From JAGLOK01 sp023139005 (GTDB lineage: Bacteria > Bacillota > Clostridia > Christensenellales > UMGS416): a stretch of 64,000 nucleotides of DNA. Location of the stretch: the NCBI GenBank assembly GCA_030637745.1, contig DAOWFX010000123.1:1-64000 (forward strand), given 5' to 3'. Positions 1 to 9,535 of the stretch are shown here, piece after piece; position 1 is the first letter of the stretch; each line of letters begins with the position of its first letter. The position numbers and the translations under genes are program-made. A model generated the notes under the pieces. The model was not told where the DNA came from, searched no databases, and saw nothing but the letters and a program-made list of their open reading frames with translations.

Positions 1-1322
1 CAGAAGACAGCTATAGTACATCATTGAATATGATAGCAGGAAAGATGAAGGATGCGCTATCAGGGCGAGATCATTGTGCAGGAATACGTATATTCAAAGG
101 TACCAATAGTGGATATGTATATACCAACGACACATCAAAAAACGGACTCATAGATGCTGCAAAAAAGGCAGCTGCTGCAATCCCCAAAAGTGATGCATTA
201 GGAATAGACATAGTACTTCAAAGTAGAACATATGATAATATCAACAAAATTGCAGTACCACCGAGAAGTGTTGTGATAAACAAAAAGGTACAGAAAGTAA
301 AAGATGCATATAAAGCTGCGAAAGAATATGATAAATTGATTTCACAAGTTTCTGTTGTATATATTGAAAAGAATCAAAAAATCCAGATTATTAACTCCGA
401 AGGATGTTTAGCTGAGGATGAAAGGATAAAACTACGACTATATATAACTGCAGTTGCATCAAATGGTGCAGAGAACCAAACAGGTTCAACTGGTCCTGGA
501 GCTCAAAAGGGATTTGAATTCTTTGATGAGATTGATCCTGAGTGTTATGGAAGAGATGCAGCAAGATGTGCAGTAACCATGCTGAAAGCAGATTCTTGTC
601 CAGCAGGTAAAATGATGGTTGCCATTGAAAATGGATTCGGAGGTGTAATATTTCATGAAGCATGTGGACATGCGCTGGAAGCTACATCGGTTGCAAAAAA
701 TCAGTCTGTTTTCTGTGATAAAATAGGGCAACAAGTTGCATCAAAACTTGTTACAGCCATTGATGATGCTACCGTTCCTAATGCTTGGGGATCTTTTAAT
801 ATTGATGATGAAGGAGAAAAAAGCAGGAAAACAGTATTAATAGAAAATGGGATACTCAAAAGTTATCTTGTAGATAAATTAAACGGACGAAGAATGAATA
901 TAGAATCCAATGGTTGTGGTAGAAGACAATCATATGCATATGCACCGACATCAAGAATGAGTAATACATACATTGCATCAGGTAAAAGTACTGATAAAGA
1001 AATCATTGCTTCAATTAATGATGGTCTATATTGCGCACAGATGGGGGGCGGTTCTGTGAATCCTGTGACAGGAGACTTTAACTTTTCTGTAAGAGAAGGT
1101 TATTTGGTCAAAAATGGAGCGATCGATAAACCGGTTCGTGGGGCAACATTAATTGGTAAAGGCTCAGAAATAATAAAGAATATAGATATGGTTGGGAAGA
1201 ACATGGAAACAGGGCAGGGTATGTGCAGTTCTGTATCAGGCTCAATACCGACAGATGTTGGACAACCATTAATTCGAGTTAGCGAAATTACAGTAGGTGG
1301 AAGACAGGGGGGTGCATCATGA
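1..1322 (+). CDS. tldD: TldD metalloprotease, 5' end cut by window
   Basis: TldD subunit of the TldD/TldE zinc metalloprotease, a family that trims peptides such as microcin precursors and unfolded peptides in the cytoplasm. The zinc motif HEACGH is at nt 654-671. The frame is open to the window edge: codons from nt 3 read EDSYSTS before the TTG at 24, and the family is usually about 460-480 residues against 432 counted from that TTG, so the true start lies upstream of the window. The stop overlaps the tldE start by 4 bp (ATGA), as expected for two subunits of one complex made from one message. Identity is certain; only the N-terminus is missing. Confidence 0.95.
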   Translation, partial: EDSYSTSLNMIAGKMKDALSGRDHCAGIRIFKGTNSGYVYTNDTSKNGLIDAAKKAAAAIPKSDALGIDIVLQSRTYDNINKIAVPPRSVVINKKVQKVKDAYKAAKEYDKLISQVSVVYIEKNQKIQIINSEGCLAEDERIKLRLYITAVASNGAENQTGSTGPGAQKGFEFFDEIDPECYGRDAARCAVTMLKADSCPAGKMMVAIENGFGGVIFHEACGHALEATSVAKNQSVFCDKIGQQVASKLVTAIDDATVPNAWGSFNIDDEGEKSRKTVLIENGILKSYLVDKLNGRRMNIESNGCGRRQSYAYAPTSRMSNTYIASGKSTDKEIIASINDGLYCAQMGGGSVNPVTGDFNFSVREGYLVKNGAIDKPVRGATLIGKGSEIIKNIDMVGKNMETGQGMCSSVSGSIPTDVGQPLIRVSEITVGGRQGGAS

Positions 1323-2668
1323 ATATAAACTCATTTATTGATAAACTATTTGAAAGAGCAAGTGCATCAGATTTTACAGATTTCGAAGTTTTCTATTCCA
1401 GTGGAGATTCATTTCATGTGAAGGTATTTGAAGGCAAGGTAGATGACTATAGTGTGAACACATCATATGGTATATCTTTTCGTGGAATATACAATGGTAA
1501 AATGGGATATTCTTATACAGAAGCATTTGATGATGATGCATATGATATGTTAATCGATAATGCCATGCAAAATGCGAAGGTGATAGAAAATGAGGATAAG
1601 CAATTTATCTTTGCAGGCAGTAAAAGCTACCAAGAACTGGACATGTATAATAAAGAATTAGATGAAGTATCAATAAGAGAGAAAATTAATGCTGCGCTGA
1701 AGCTTGAAAAGCTTACAAAGAGTGGACACCCTGCTATCGACTCAGTTGCAAATACTGTCATACAGTCAGGAAGTGGAGATGTAAGAATCAAAAACTCCAA
1801 GGGATTAGATTTGTCATTTAAGAACAATTTATTATTTTGCTATGTAGTTGCTATCGCAAAACAAGGCGATAAAATGATTGATGGTTCAGGCTATCAAATA
1901 GTTAAAGACTTTTCAAAGTTAGACATTCAAAAGATAGCAAATGATGCAGTGGAAGATGCAGTATCTATGATGGATGCAAAATCAGTTGAAGCTGGAGAAT
2001 ACAAAATACTTTTTGAAAATGAATGTGCTGGTGACTTACTTGCTACTTTTTCTGGAATATTTTCAGCAGAAAATACTCAAAAAGATTTATCATTGCTAAA
2101 AGGTAAGGAAAACACAAAAATCGCAGCTGAAATTTTAACAATTATCGATGATCCACTGCTAGAGGATGGGAATGCTTCAATGCCATTTGATGGCGAAGGT
2201 GTTGCAACTTACACAAAAAACATTGTTGAAAGCGGTATACTAAAGACATTGCTGCATAATTTAAAAACAGCAGAGGTAGATGGTGTGAAAACTACAGGTA
2301 ACGCAGCAAAAGGCTCATACAAGTCTTCAATTGATGTTTCAGGCTCAAACTTCTACATCAAAGCAGGAGACAAGACATTTGATGAATTGTGTGAAGTTAT
2401 TAAAGAAGGATTGATAATAACAGAGTTGATGGGACTTCACTCTGGCGCAAATGCTGTTTCAGGAGATTTTTCTTTACTTGCAAAAGGATTTAGAATCATC
2501 AATGGTAAAAAGGCAGATGCCGTTGAACAGATTACCATTGCAGGGAACTTTTTCACACTACTCAACGAAATTGAACATATCGGAAGCGACTTGAAGTTTG
2601 GATTGCCTGGTGCTGCATGCATCGGTAGTCCCAGTATTGTTGTCAAGTCACTATCCGTTGCAAGCTAG
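1319..2668 (+). CDS. tldE: TldE/PmbA family metalloprotease subunit
   Basis: 449-residue TldE (PmbA) partner of TldD. It lacks the HExxxH motif, as expected, because only TldD carries the catalytic zinc. The family C-terminal pattern is present (ITELMGLHSGANAVSGDFSL, about residues 365-384), followed by an ITIAGNFF segment. The ATG lies inside the tldD stop region, so translation is coupled. The two proteins form a hetero-oligomeric peptidase; the physiological substrate cannot be read from this locus because no microcin-like precursor gene lies beside it. Length is normal. Confidence 0.95.
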   Translation: MNINSFIDKLFERASASDFTDFEVFYSSGDSFHVKVFEGKVDDYSVNTSYGISFRGIYNGKMGYSYTEAFDDDAYDMLIDNAMQNAKVIENEDKQFIFAGSKSYQELDMYNKELDEVSIREKINAALKLEKLTKSGHPAIDSVANTVIQSGSGDVRIKNSKGLDLSFKNNLLFCYVVAIAKQGDKMIDGSGYQIVKDFSKLDIQKIANDAVEDAVSMMDAKSVEAGEYKILFENECAGDLLATFSGIFSAENTQKDLSLLKGKENTKIAAEILTIIDDPLLEDGNASMPFDGEGVATYTKNIVESGILKTLLHNLKTAEVDGVKTTGNAAKGSYKSSIDVSGSNFYIKAGDKTFDELCEVIKEGLIITELMGLHSGANAVSGDFSLLAKGFRIINGKKADAVEQITIAGNFFTLLNEIEHIGSDLKFGLPGAACIGSPSIVVKSLSVAS

Positions 2669-2676
2669 GGGTAAAG

Positions 2677-3504
2677 ATGATAGAAACTATTATGAAGTTT
2701 AGCAAAACAGAAAAGTCATGGGATGAAATATTAAGAACCCCGTGTAATATCTTGGTAGACAAGATTTTTACAGGGTATGTAACAGTAAAAAAATATCACA
2801 TGATCAAGACCCATGAAAAGTCGGATGTAAAGATGCCCGTATACTGCTATATCATCAGGCATAAAAGTGGCAATTATTTGATTGATGCAGGTCTTGATAT
2901 GTCACATCAGACACAGGAATATGGTATGCAAAGAGGATTGTTTAAAAACTTTCTTGCATGTAGCGCAACACAAGAAAAAGGCGACAGTATAGGGGAATAT
3001 CTGAAGAATAACAACATCAAACTCAAAGGCATCTTTATCACGCATATGCATTTTGACCATACTGCAGGGCTTATTGACTTACCAGAGTATGATCGTATTA
3101 TAATGTCCAAAGACGAACCCAAGAAAGAACACAAACCATTCCTGTATGGGGATTATTTTAGGCACATCAAGCACATCGACCTTATTGATTTTGAAAGTGC
3201 TACGAAGATTAGTCCGTTGGGAGGTGCAATTGATTTCTTTGGAGACGGTTCGTTATTTGTGATCGATACATATGGACATTCTGCAGGACACATATCCTTT
3301 GTTGTAAACTCAAAGACTGAACCACAATTTATTGCAAGTGATGCATACATCTATGAATCAGATGAGCTCACTTCAAAAGGTCCAGGAAAATACACACTGG
3401 ATTACACAAAGGGATATCAAGTGATAAAGGATATTATTGCATTTGGCGAAGCATATCCAAATGTGAAGATTGTAACTGGTCATGGAAAACGTAATATACG
3501 TTAG
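2677..3504 (+). CDS. Metallo-beta-lactamase fold hydrolase, lactonase-like
   Basis: 275-residue metallo-beta-lactamase protein. The metal motif HMHFDH is at residues 123-128, with further ligands in the AGH motif (about 207), an SDAY aspartate (about 225) and a C-terminal TGHGK histidine. Gene length and motif spacing resemble the AttM/AiiA N-acyl-homoserine lactonase family. No LuxI/LuxR gene is near, so quorum quenching is only a family-level possibility; another small-molecule hydrolase activity is equally likely. It starts 8 bp after tldE and is probably the last gene of that operon. No signal peptide, so cytoplasmic. Confidence 0.8.
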   Translation: MIETIMKFSKTEKSWDEILRTPCNILVDKIFTGYVTVKKYHMIKTHEKSDVKMPVYCYIIRHKSGNYLIDAGLDMSHQTQEYGMQRGLFKNFLACSATQEKGDSIGEYLKNNNIKLKGIFITHMHFDHTAGLIDLPEYDRIIMSKDEPKKEHKPFLYGDYFRHIKHIDLIDFESATKISPLGGAIDFFGDGSLFVIDTYGHSAGHISFVVNSKTEPQFIASDAYIYESDELTSKGPGKYTLDYTKGYQVIKDIIAFGEAYPNVKIVTGHGKRNIR

Positions 3505-3506
3505 AA

Positions 3507-3553
3507 AGAAGATATAAATTATTGTATCTAATTGTTTCAAAAGAATATCTTCT
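3507..3553. repeat. 9-bp inverted repeat between convergent genes
   Basis: AGAAGATAT at 3507-3515 and ATATCTTCT at 3545-3553 are perfect inverted repeats separated by 29 bp, between the ends of the tldDE operon and the opposing DMT gene. There is no T-run after either arm, so this is at most a weak transcription end signal. Confidence 0.35.
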
Positions 3554-3584
3554 ACTTTGATGTAGCAGCTATTTGGTAAAACAA

Positions 3585-4484
3585 CTATTCATTTTCAATA
3601 TGAATTTTTTCAATCTTTGATTTTTGCACTAATAGTACACCGGTAAGTATGATAATCAAAGAGATGACTACCTTGTAGGTAATTGATTCACCTAGAATAA
3701 GTGCGCCCAATAAGACTGCAATCACTGGATTTATATATGCATATGTTCCGGCTTTTGCGATTGGCCATGCCTTAAGTACATAGATATAAGCACTGTATCC
3801 TATGATGGAGCCAAATATCACAAGGTAAATTATTGCAAGTGCAGAGTTCATTGTCAGTACAAATCGGGATGCTTCGCCTAGGGATAGACCAATAATCAAC
3901 AGTACAAAGCCGCCAGCCAGCATTTGAATAGCGATGTTTGTAACCAATGCGCTTTCTGTCTTGACTCTTTTTGAATATACAGAACCAATGGACCAGAACA
4001 AGCAAGCCGATAGTATGAAAAACACTCCTTTTATGTTTGCATTGCCTATTCCATTGACGCCCATTGATAAAAACACTATACCGCCAAAGCCTATTAGCAA
4101 TCCAATAACACCTAATGCACTAATTTTCTTCTCTTTTAATATAAAAACTTCAATGGAAGCCATCATTAACGGAACAGAAGCTACCATGATGGACGCAACA
4201 CCAGCATCCAGCCATTGTGCTGAAGTAACAAACAAGCCCATACCACCTGTAAGCATAAGAAATCCTACCAAAGAAATTTTTGCAGTTTCTCCAATTCCTT
4301 TTGGAAATGGAAGACCTTTTATTTTTGCATAAATGAGCATAATGCTACCTGCTATTAGCAATCTACTCGATGAAAAAAGCAAAGGAGGGAGATCTTTAAC
4401 GCCTATTTTCATGGCAATATAAGTTGAGCCCCAGAAAAAGCAGACCGCAAGATATGCAAGTAGTGCTTTGGTATTATCTTTCAT
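3585..4484 (-). CDS. EamA/DMT family transporter
   Basis: About 299-residue membrane protein of the drug/metabolite transporter superfamily with two EamA repeats, about ten hydrophobic helices and the family opening (WGSTYIAMKIGV, then PPLLFSSSRLLIAG). The second repeat carries SIGSVYSKR and a C-terminal AYINPVIAVLLGALILGE segment. Likely a metabolite or amino-acid exporter; the substrate cannot be told. The ATG at 4484 is preferred over an upstream in-frame ATG at 4517 because AAGGAAA lies just before it. Downstream of argS on the same strand, but a strong terminator separates them. Confidence 0.85.
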   Translation of the reverse strand: MKDNTKALLAYLAVCFFWGSTYIAMKIGVKDLPPLLFSSSRLLIAGSIMLIYAKIKGLPFPKGIGETAKISLVGFLMLTGGMGLFVTSAQWLDAGVASIMVASVPLMMASIEVFILKEKKISALGVIGLLIGFGGIVFLSMGVNGIGNANIKGVFFILSACLFWSIGSVYSKRVKTESALVTNIAIQMLAGGFVLLIIGLSLGEASRFVLTMNSALAIIYLVIFGSIIGYSAYIYVLKAWPIAKAGTYAYINPVIAVLLGALILGESITYKVVISLIIILTGVLLVQKSKIEKIHIENE

Positions 4485-4524
4485 ATGTTTCCTTGTTGTG
4501 CTGGATATAATGTTCAATCAAAAA

Positions 4525-4568
4525 AATCAAATGTAGTGCATGGGTTACTCAGCGTACTACATTTGATT
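4525..4568 (-). terminator. Intrinsic terminator of argS
   Basis: 13-bp perfect stem (AATCAAATGTAGT at 4525-4537 with ACTACATTTGATT at 4556-4568), followed on the minus strand by a T-run from 4526 down to 4520. The stem includes the last codon and the TAG of argS (4557-4559), so coding and termination signals overlap. Confidence 0.85.
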
Positions 4569-6254
4569 GGGAGCTTCTACACCGATAAGCTCTAGGGCTG
4601 TTTTTATGACTTGCATAGATGCTTTTGTGAGAAGCAACCTTGCTCTGTTCTTTTTCTCATTATCATTATCAATGATGCGATGGTCGAAGTAGTATTTATT
4701 GAATTTCTGTGCAACTTCAACAACATAGCGTGTAATCATTGAGGGCTCATATCTCCTAGCAGCACCTTTTATGATATCTTCAAAGTCTGCTAGTGCTGTT
4801 ATTAGCTGTGCTGCTTCATCATTATCAAGCTCACTATAGTCTGCTTCATCATCAAGTAAAATGTTACTTTTATTCAATACGCTGTTTGCTCTTGCATGGG
4901 TGTATTGAACATATGGTGCTGTTTCACCATCAAAGTTTAGAGCTTTGTCCCAAGAGAAAACAAGATCTTTGATGCGATTGTTTTTGAGCGCAGAAAATAC
5001 TATTGAGCCAACACCAATCATTTTTGCGATTTTTTCTTTATTCTCAAGCTCTGGGTTTTTACCTTCAATAATATCAGTAGCTTTCTCGATAGCACGAGAA
5101 AGAAGATCTTTTAGTAGTACCATTCGTCCTTTTCTGGTGGACATAGCGCCATCTTCTAGGGAAACCATACCATAATTCACATGAAATAAATCATCACTCC
5201 ACTCATACCCTGCGAGTTCAAGTACCTTAAAGAATTGTTTGAAGTGCAAATCTTGATGATAAGCAACAACGTACAAACATTTGCTAAAGTTAAATGTCTG
5301 CTTGCGATAAAGAGCAGTCGCCATGTCGCGTGTTGCATAGAGGCTGGCACCATCTGAACGAAGCATAATGCAAGGAGGCATATCATAGTCATCTAGACGT
5401 ACAACCTGTGCTCCCTGATCTTTCACTAACAATCTGGTTTCTATTAGCTTGTCAATAACGGGTTGCATTTTATCGGTATAGAAGCTTTCACCTGTATAAT
5501 AATCAAATTCAATACCAAGCAGATTATAAGTTTCATGAACCTCTTTTAGTGTGATTTCTTTTAACCAATTAAAGAGCTCTAAGGCCTCGGGGTTCTTATC
5601 CTCAACTTTTTTGAACCACATACGGGCTTGGTCTGCAAGTTCAGGATGATTTTCCTCTTCTTCATGATACTTCACATACAGCCTTGTTAGCTCTTCAACT
5701 CCATATTGGTCAACCTTTTCTTTGTTGCCCCATTTTTCATAAGCAACGATTAGCGTTCCATATTGTGTCCCATAATCACCAAGATGATTAATGCCAACAC
5801 AGTTATATCCTAAAAATTCATATATTTGATATAATGAATGACCTATTGCTGTTGTATAAAGATGCCCAAGGTGCAAAGGTTTTGCACCATTGACCGAGGA
5901 GTAATCAATACAAATAGTCTGACCATTACCTTCGTCTGAAGAACCATACAGATCTCCTTTTTGAATGATTTCAGTCAGTGTTTGTTTTGCAAAACTTATC
6001 TTATCAATAAAGAAATTCAAGTATCCATTAACGCTTTTAACTTTCGATAAATAGTCATTATCAGAAAACTTTTCTTTCAAATCATCTGCTATTTGATTTG
6101 GTGCTTTTCGAAGCGTGCGGGAAAGCTTGAAGCAAGGCAATGCAAAGTCTCCCATTTTGTTTTCTTTGGGAACTTCAATCATTTCGAGTATATCCTTATA
6201 AGATACTCCTGTGATTTCTGAAAGTTTTTCTGCGATTATATGTTTATATTCCAT
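4557..6254 (-). CDS. argS: Arginyl-tRNA synthetase
   Basis: 565-residue class Ia aminoacyl-tRNA synthetase charging tRNA-Arg. Seen in order: N-terminal Arg-tRNA additional domain (residues about 1-85), the HIGH signature as HLGH (128-131) in AKPLHLGHL, a DGAMSTRKGR stretch in place of KMSKS (about 375), and the C-terminal DALR anticodon-binding domain with YVQYTHAR and a terminal ALELIGVEAPNQM. The ATG at 6254 has AGGAG upstream. Length and motifs are normal. Monocistronic, ended by the terminator at its own stop codon. Confidence 0.97.
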   Translation of the reverse strand: MEYKHIIAEKLSEITGVSYKDILEMIEVPKENKMGDFALPCFKLSRTLRKAPNQIADDLKEKFSDNDYLSKVKSVNGYLNFFIDKISFAKQTLTEIIQKGDLYGSSDEGNGQTICIDYSSVNGAKPLHLGHLYTTAIGHSLYQIYEFLGYNCVGINHLGDYGTQYGTLIVAYEKWGNKEKVDQYGVEELTRLYVKYHEEEENHPELADQARMWFKKVEDKNPEALELFNWLKEITLKEVHETYNLLGIEFDYYTGESFYTDKMQPVIDKLIETRLLVKDQGAQVVRLDDYDMPPCIMLRSDGASLYATRDMATALYRKQTFNFSKCLYVVAYHQDLHFKQFFKVLELAGYEWSDDLFHVNYGMVSLEDGAMSTRKGRMVLLKDLLSRAIEKATDIIEGKNPELENKEKIAKMIGVGSIVFSALKNNRIKDLVFSWDKALNFDGETAPYVQYTHARANSVLNKSNILLDDEADYSELDNDEAAQLITALADFEDIIKGAARRYEPSMITRYVVEVAQKFNKYYFDHRIIDNDNEKKNRARLLLTKASMQVIKTALELIGVEAPNQM

Positions 6255-6447
6255 GCAAATACTGCTCCTGAATTTAGTTCATTAATTCTAACACTTGTAA
6301 TTAGTGCAGTCAATCAAACTTAAGAAAGAAAGATAGTTTTACAAAACAGTTTCTAATTGTTTTCTAATATTTCCTGAATAGCTTTATAAGTATATATGAT
6401 TTATACTTTGATTAAATATTGGATATACCCATAAGGAGGAGTTTGTT

Positions 6448-6960
6448 GTGGAATACGGATATGAAAAGGTTTTAATGGTGCAACGTCGCTGTGGTGTAAG
6501 CTTTGAAGAAGCAGATAAGGCACTAAAGCAAACAAAAGGTGATGTTGATAAAGCATGTACATATGCAATACGGAAGAAAAACCAAGATAATTCTTGGTCA
6601 AAAAAGGTATTGAGTGCGTTAAATAACTTTGTTACTTATAGGATAAAGATTAACAAGAACGGAGAAACGCGTTTTAATATACCAATGGGGATTATTATCG
6701 TCATCATTTTTCTATACCTGATTGTTGTTTCAACAAGCTACTATTACAGAAATTCAGGTATGGGTTTTATTTTATTCTGTGTTTTTGCTATAGTAGTACT
6801 TACAGGGCACACTCTAGAGATCACACCCGGAGAAAAGAAACAAGAACAGAAGCTTGAAAAAGTCAATTCAAATATAATAGTTGAAGAAGAAGTGCTTGAA
6901 GTTTTTGCAGAAGATGAAGTACATGAGGATGATGAATATAATACAATCGAGATAGAGTAA
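6448..6960 (+). CDS. DUF4342/UBA-like membrane protein
   Basis: 170 residues from a GTG start preceded by AAGGAGGA at 6433-6440. The first 45 residues (VLMVQRRCGVSFEEADKALK, then GDVDKAC) match the UBA-like DUF4342 domain. A linker and a hydrophobic hairpin of one or two membrane helices (about 74-115) follow, then a strongly acidic tail. It ends 11 bp before the response regulator and so is the first gene of the two-component operon. Function unknown; an accessory or stress-sensing membrane protein is plausible from context only. Confidence 0.75.
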   Translation: MEYGYEKVLMVQRRCGVSFEEADKALKQTKGDVDKACTYAIRKKNQDNSWSKKVLSALNNFVTYRIKINKNGETRFNIPMGIIIVIIFLYLIVVSTSYYYRNSGMGFILFCVFAIVVLTGHTLEITPGEKKQEQKLEKVNSNIIVEEEVLEVFAEDEVHEDDEYNTIEIE

Positions 6961-6971
6961 GGATAACTATA

Positions 6972-7667
6972 ATGGATAAAATACTGATTATTGAAGATGA
7001 TATAAAGATTGCACGTTTTGTTGAGCTTGAATTAACACATGAAGGATATAGTGTTGAAATTGCCCATGATGGCAGAGAAGGCCTGGGTATGGCACAAGCG
7101 ATCAAGTATCAGGCAATATTGCTAGACTTGATGCTACCCAAACTTTCAGGCATAGAGGTATGCAGGCGCATACGCCAAGAAGATGAGTCAATACCGATTC
7201 TTATGCTCACTGCAAAAGACGATGTAACAGACAAGGTTACAGGGCTTGATATTGGTGCTGATGATTATATCACAAAGCCATTTGCGATCGAAGAGCTATT
7301 AGCAAGAATTCGTGTTGTTTTAAAAAGAAGTAGTAGAATGTCAAAGGTGGTTTCGGGCGTTACAAAAATCGGGCATCTAACGATAAATCCGGATGCACAT
7401 GTAGTATCTGTCGAGGACGTTGAAATAGAGCTCACGGCACGAGAATATGATCTATTGTTATACCTTGTTGCAAACAAAAATTGTGCAGTTTCACGAGAGA
7501 AGATACTCAACGATGTTTGGGGATTTGACTATTTGGGTGAGACTAATGTTGTTGATGTATATATATCGTATTTACGTTCTAAAATCGATCAGCCATATGG
7601 CGAGAAATTGATTAGGACAGTAAGAAGTGTAGGCTATATCATCAAGGAGGATGGGGTTGAGAAGTAA
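6972..7667 (+). CDS. OmpR/PhoB-family response regulator
   Basis: 231-residue two-component response regulator. The receiver domain (1-120) has the acidic pair in IIEDD, the phospho-acceptor Asp52 in LLDLMLP, and LTAKDD / ITKPF for the Thr and Lys positions. The C-terminal winged-helix domain (about 130-228) contains ELTAREYDLLLYLV and VDVYISYLRSKID. It binds DNA as a phosphorylated dimer. The 3' end overlaps the histidine kinase gene, its obvious partner. Confidence 0.95.
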   Translation: MDKILIIEDDIKIARFVELELTHEGYSVEIAHDGREGLGMAQAIKYQAILLDLMLPKLSGIEVCRRIRQEDESIPILMLTAKDDVTDKVTGLDIGADDYITKPFAIEELLARIRVVLKRSSRMSKVVSGVTKIGHLTINPDAHVVSVEDVEIELTAREYDLLLYLVANKNCAVSREKILNDVWGFDYLGETNVVDVYISYLRSKIDQPYGEKLIRTVRSVGYIIKEDGVEK

Positions 7668-9501
7668 GAAAAACAGAAAATCAATTCGCTCCAAGATTGT
7701 TGTTGGGTATATCCGCATATATATAATAATATCATTTATACTACTTTTAGCGCTTGTTAGCACACTATACTTTGTAGGGTTTGTAGGAACACAAAGCTAT
7801 GCAAAGGATGATATACAAGAAATTATTCATAATCTTCCGAAATACAATGAAACAATTGATGTTGAAGATATATATAATAAAACAGCAAAACTCATGCCAG
7901 ATTACATCATACGGTATGATTTGTTCTATGAAAGCGTAAATATTAAAGAAGAAGATTTATATGACAATACAATATATATAAATATTAAAAATGATTACAT
8001 CGATCTTCAGCTACCAGTAGATATAAATATTAAAACTGAGCCATCTATCACTCCAAAACCGATAACAACAGTGGATACAGAGAAGAAAGTTCTAAAGGAT
8101 TTCGAAAACGTTCAACCAATTTTGGGATATGTAACAGCCAATGAACTCAACGTGAGATCAGGGCCCAGTATGGCATATGAAATAATAGATATAGTAAAAT
8201 ACGGTGAAGAAATCAAGATATTAGAGCAAGGAAGTTGGCATGCAATTTTACACAAGGATGAACTTGCCTATGTTGGATCAGAGTACACAATCATTGGATC
8301 CAACAAGCCTGAGCCAACGCCTAATCCAAACGATGACTTTTGGCGCATACACAGTGAGCATCTTTTTTCAAAGAGTGGTACATCAACATATACAACCACT
8401 AGTTTTGATGAAAGACAGCGAGATAGTTCATTTTATAATTTGAAAGAAATAGACAGACTTTATGCTTCCTCAAGTACCACATGGTATGTTGAACATGAGA
8501 GTCAAGGATATATTCAACAGTCCTCATATCAGGTTAGAGCTGTTGTGGATATTACGAAAATCATTGAGGAATCAGTAATTTGGTCAATTCTTTTAATTGT
8601 TCTGATTGCATTTTCACTATTCTTCATAGCAGGGTTTATCTTAGTTGCAGTATATGGTGCTTATAAAACAAGAAAGTATCTCAAACCCATCAGTGACATT
8701 ACAAAGCTTGCAAGTGAAATACAACCCAATAGTATGTATCGTATTAACGTAAACACAGCAAGGTTTGAGCTTCAAGAGTTAGTAATTACTATTAATGACA
8801 TGTTAGATAGACTTCAGGCAGCACACGTGAAGAGACGCAAATTTGTATCGGATGTGTCTCATGAATTGCGTACACCGATATCTGTAATCACAGGTTATGC
8901 AAACATGTTAAAACGTTGGGCAAAGGATGATCAGGCAGTATTTGATGAATCGGTTGAAGCAATTATTGAAGAGTCCGAGAATATGAAATATTTAGTTGAA
9001 AACCTTTTGTTTCTTGCAAGATGTGACAATGATCAACTGATGTATGACATGGAAGTATTTGATGTCTCTAATCTGATTGAAGGTATTTACAAAGATGCAA
9101 ATTTGATAGATAACAAGAAACATGATATCACAGGAGATATTGCACAGGGAGTTATTATCAATGGAGATCGAAACAGGTTGAAGCAGGCTTTTCGTGAGTT
9201 TGTACAAAATGCAATAAAATACACACCTCCTACAGAGAGCATTAATATCTCGTTGCAAAAACTAGGAGAAAAGGCCATAATAAATATAACTGACAAGGGT
9301 ATCGGTATCAGCAAGAAAGATATGGGAAACATATTTAGCAGATTCTACCGTGGCGATGTGTCAAGAAACAGAGATAATGGCGGATATGGCCTTGGTCTTT
9401 CCATCGCTCGTGAAATTGTCAGTGCGCATAATGGTAAAATTACAATCAGAAGCAAGGAAGGCGTAGGCACAAGCGTTGTTTTATCGTTTGACCTAGCATA
9501 G
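7657..9501 (+). CDS. Sensor histidine kinase with extracellular SH3 domain
   Basis: About 614-residue kinase. Seen: short basic N-terminus, TM1 (about 12-36), a long extracellular region (37-305) holding an SH3b domain (about 155-215; ELNVRSGPS, VKYGEEIKIL) and a proline-rich linker, TM2 (about 306-332), a HAMP-like segment, HisKA with HELRTP (His402), and a HATPase domain (N, G1 and G2 boxes; GYGLGLSIA). AAGGAGG at 7644-7650 directly abuts an ATG at 7651, leaving no spacer, so the TTG at 7657 with 6 nt spacing is the more likely start. It partners the preceding regulator. The SH3b suggests sensing cell-wall fragments or a peptide ligand. Confidence 0.93.
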   Translation: MRSKKNRKSIRSKIVVGYIRIYIIISFILLLALVSTLYFVGFVGTQSYAKDDIQEIIHNLPKYNETIDVEDIYNKTAKLMPDYIIRYDLFYESVNIKEEDLYDNTIYINIKNDYIDLQLPVDINIKTEPSITPKPITTVDTEKKVLKDFENVQPILGYVTANELNVRSGPSMAYEIIDIVKYGEEIKILEQGSWHAILHKDELAYVGSEYTIIGSNKPEPTPNPNDDFWRIHSEHLFSKSGTSTYTTTSFDERQRDSSFYNLKEIDRLYASSSTTWYVEHESQGYIQQSSYQVRAVVDITKIIEESVIWSILLIVLIAFSLFFIAGFILVAVYGAYKTRKYLKPISDITKLASEIQPNSMYRINVNTARFELQELVITINDMLDRLQAAHVKRRKFVSDVSHELRTPISVITGYANMLKRWAKDDQAVFDESVEAIIEESENMKYLVENLLFLARCDNDQLMYDMEVFDVSNLIEGIYKDANLIDNKKHDITGDIAQGVIINGDRNRLKQAFREFVQNAIKYTPPTESINISLQKLGEKAIINITDKGIGISKKDMGNIFSRFYRGDVSRNRDNGGYGLGLSIAREIVSAHNGKITIRSKEGVGTSVVLSFDLA

Positions 9502-9508
9502 AGGCAAA

Positions 9509-9535
9509 CATAATTCCTTGTAAGGAGGAATTATG
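9509..9535 (+). promoter_or_regulatory. Hairpin enclosing RBS and start codon of threonine aldolase
   Basis: CATAATTCC (9509-9517) and GGAATTATG (9527-9535) pair perfectly over 9 bp around a 9-nt loop. The Shine-Dalgarno AAGGAGG (9522-9528) lies in the loop and right arm, and the ATG start (9533-9535) is inside the stem. In RNA this would hide the initiation site unless opened by a ribosome, protein or temperature. The structure is read directly; its regulatory meaning is inferred. Confidence 0.55.
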
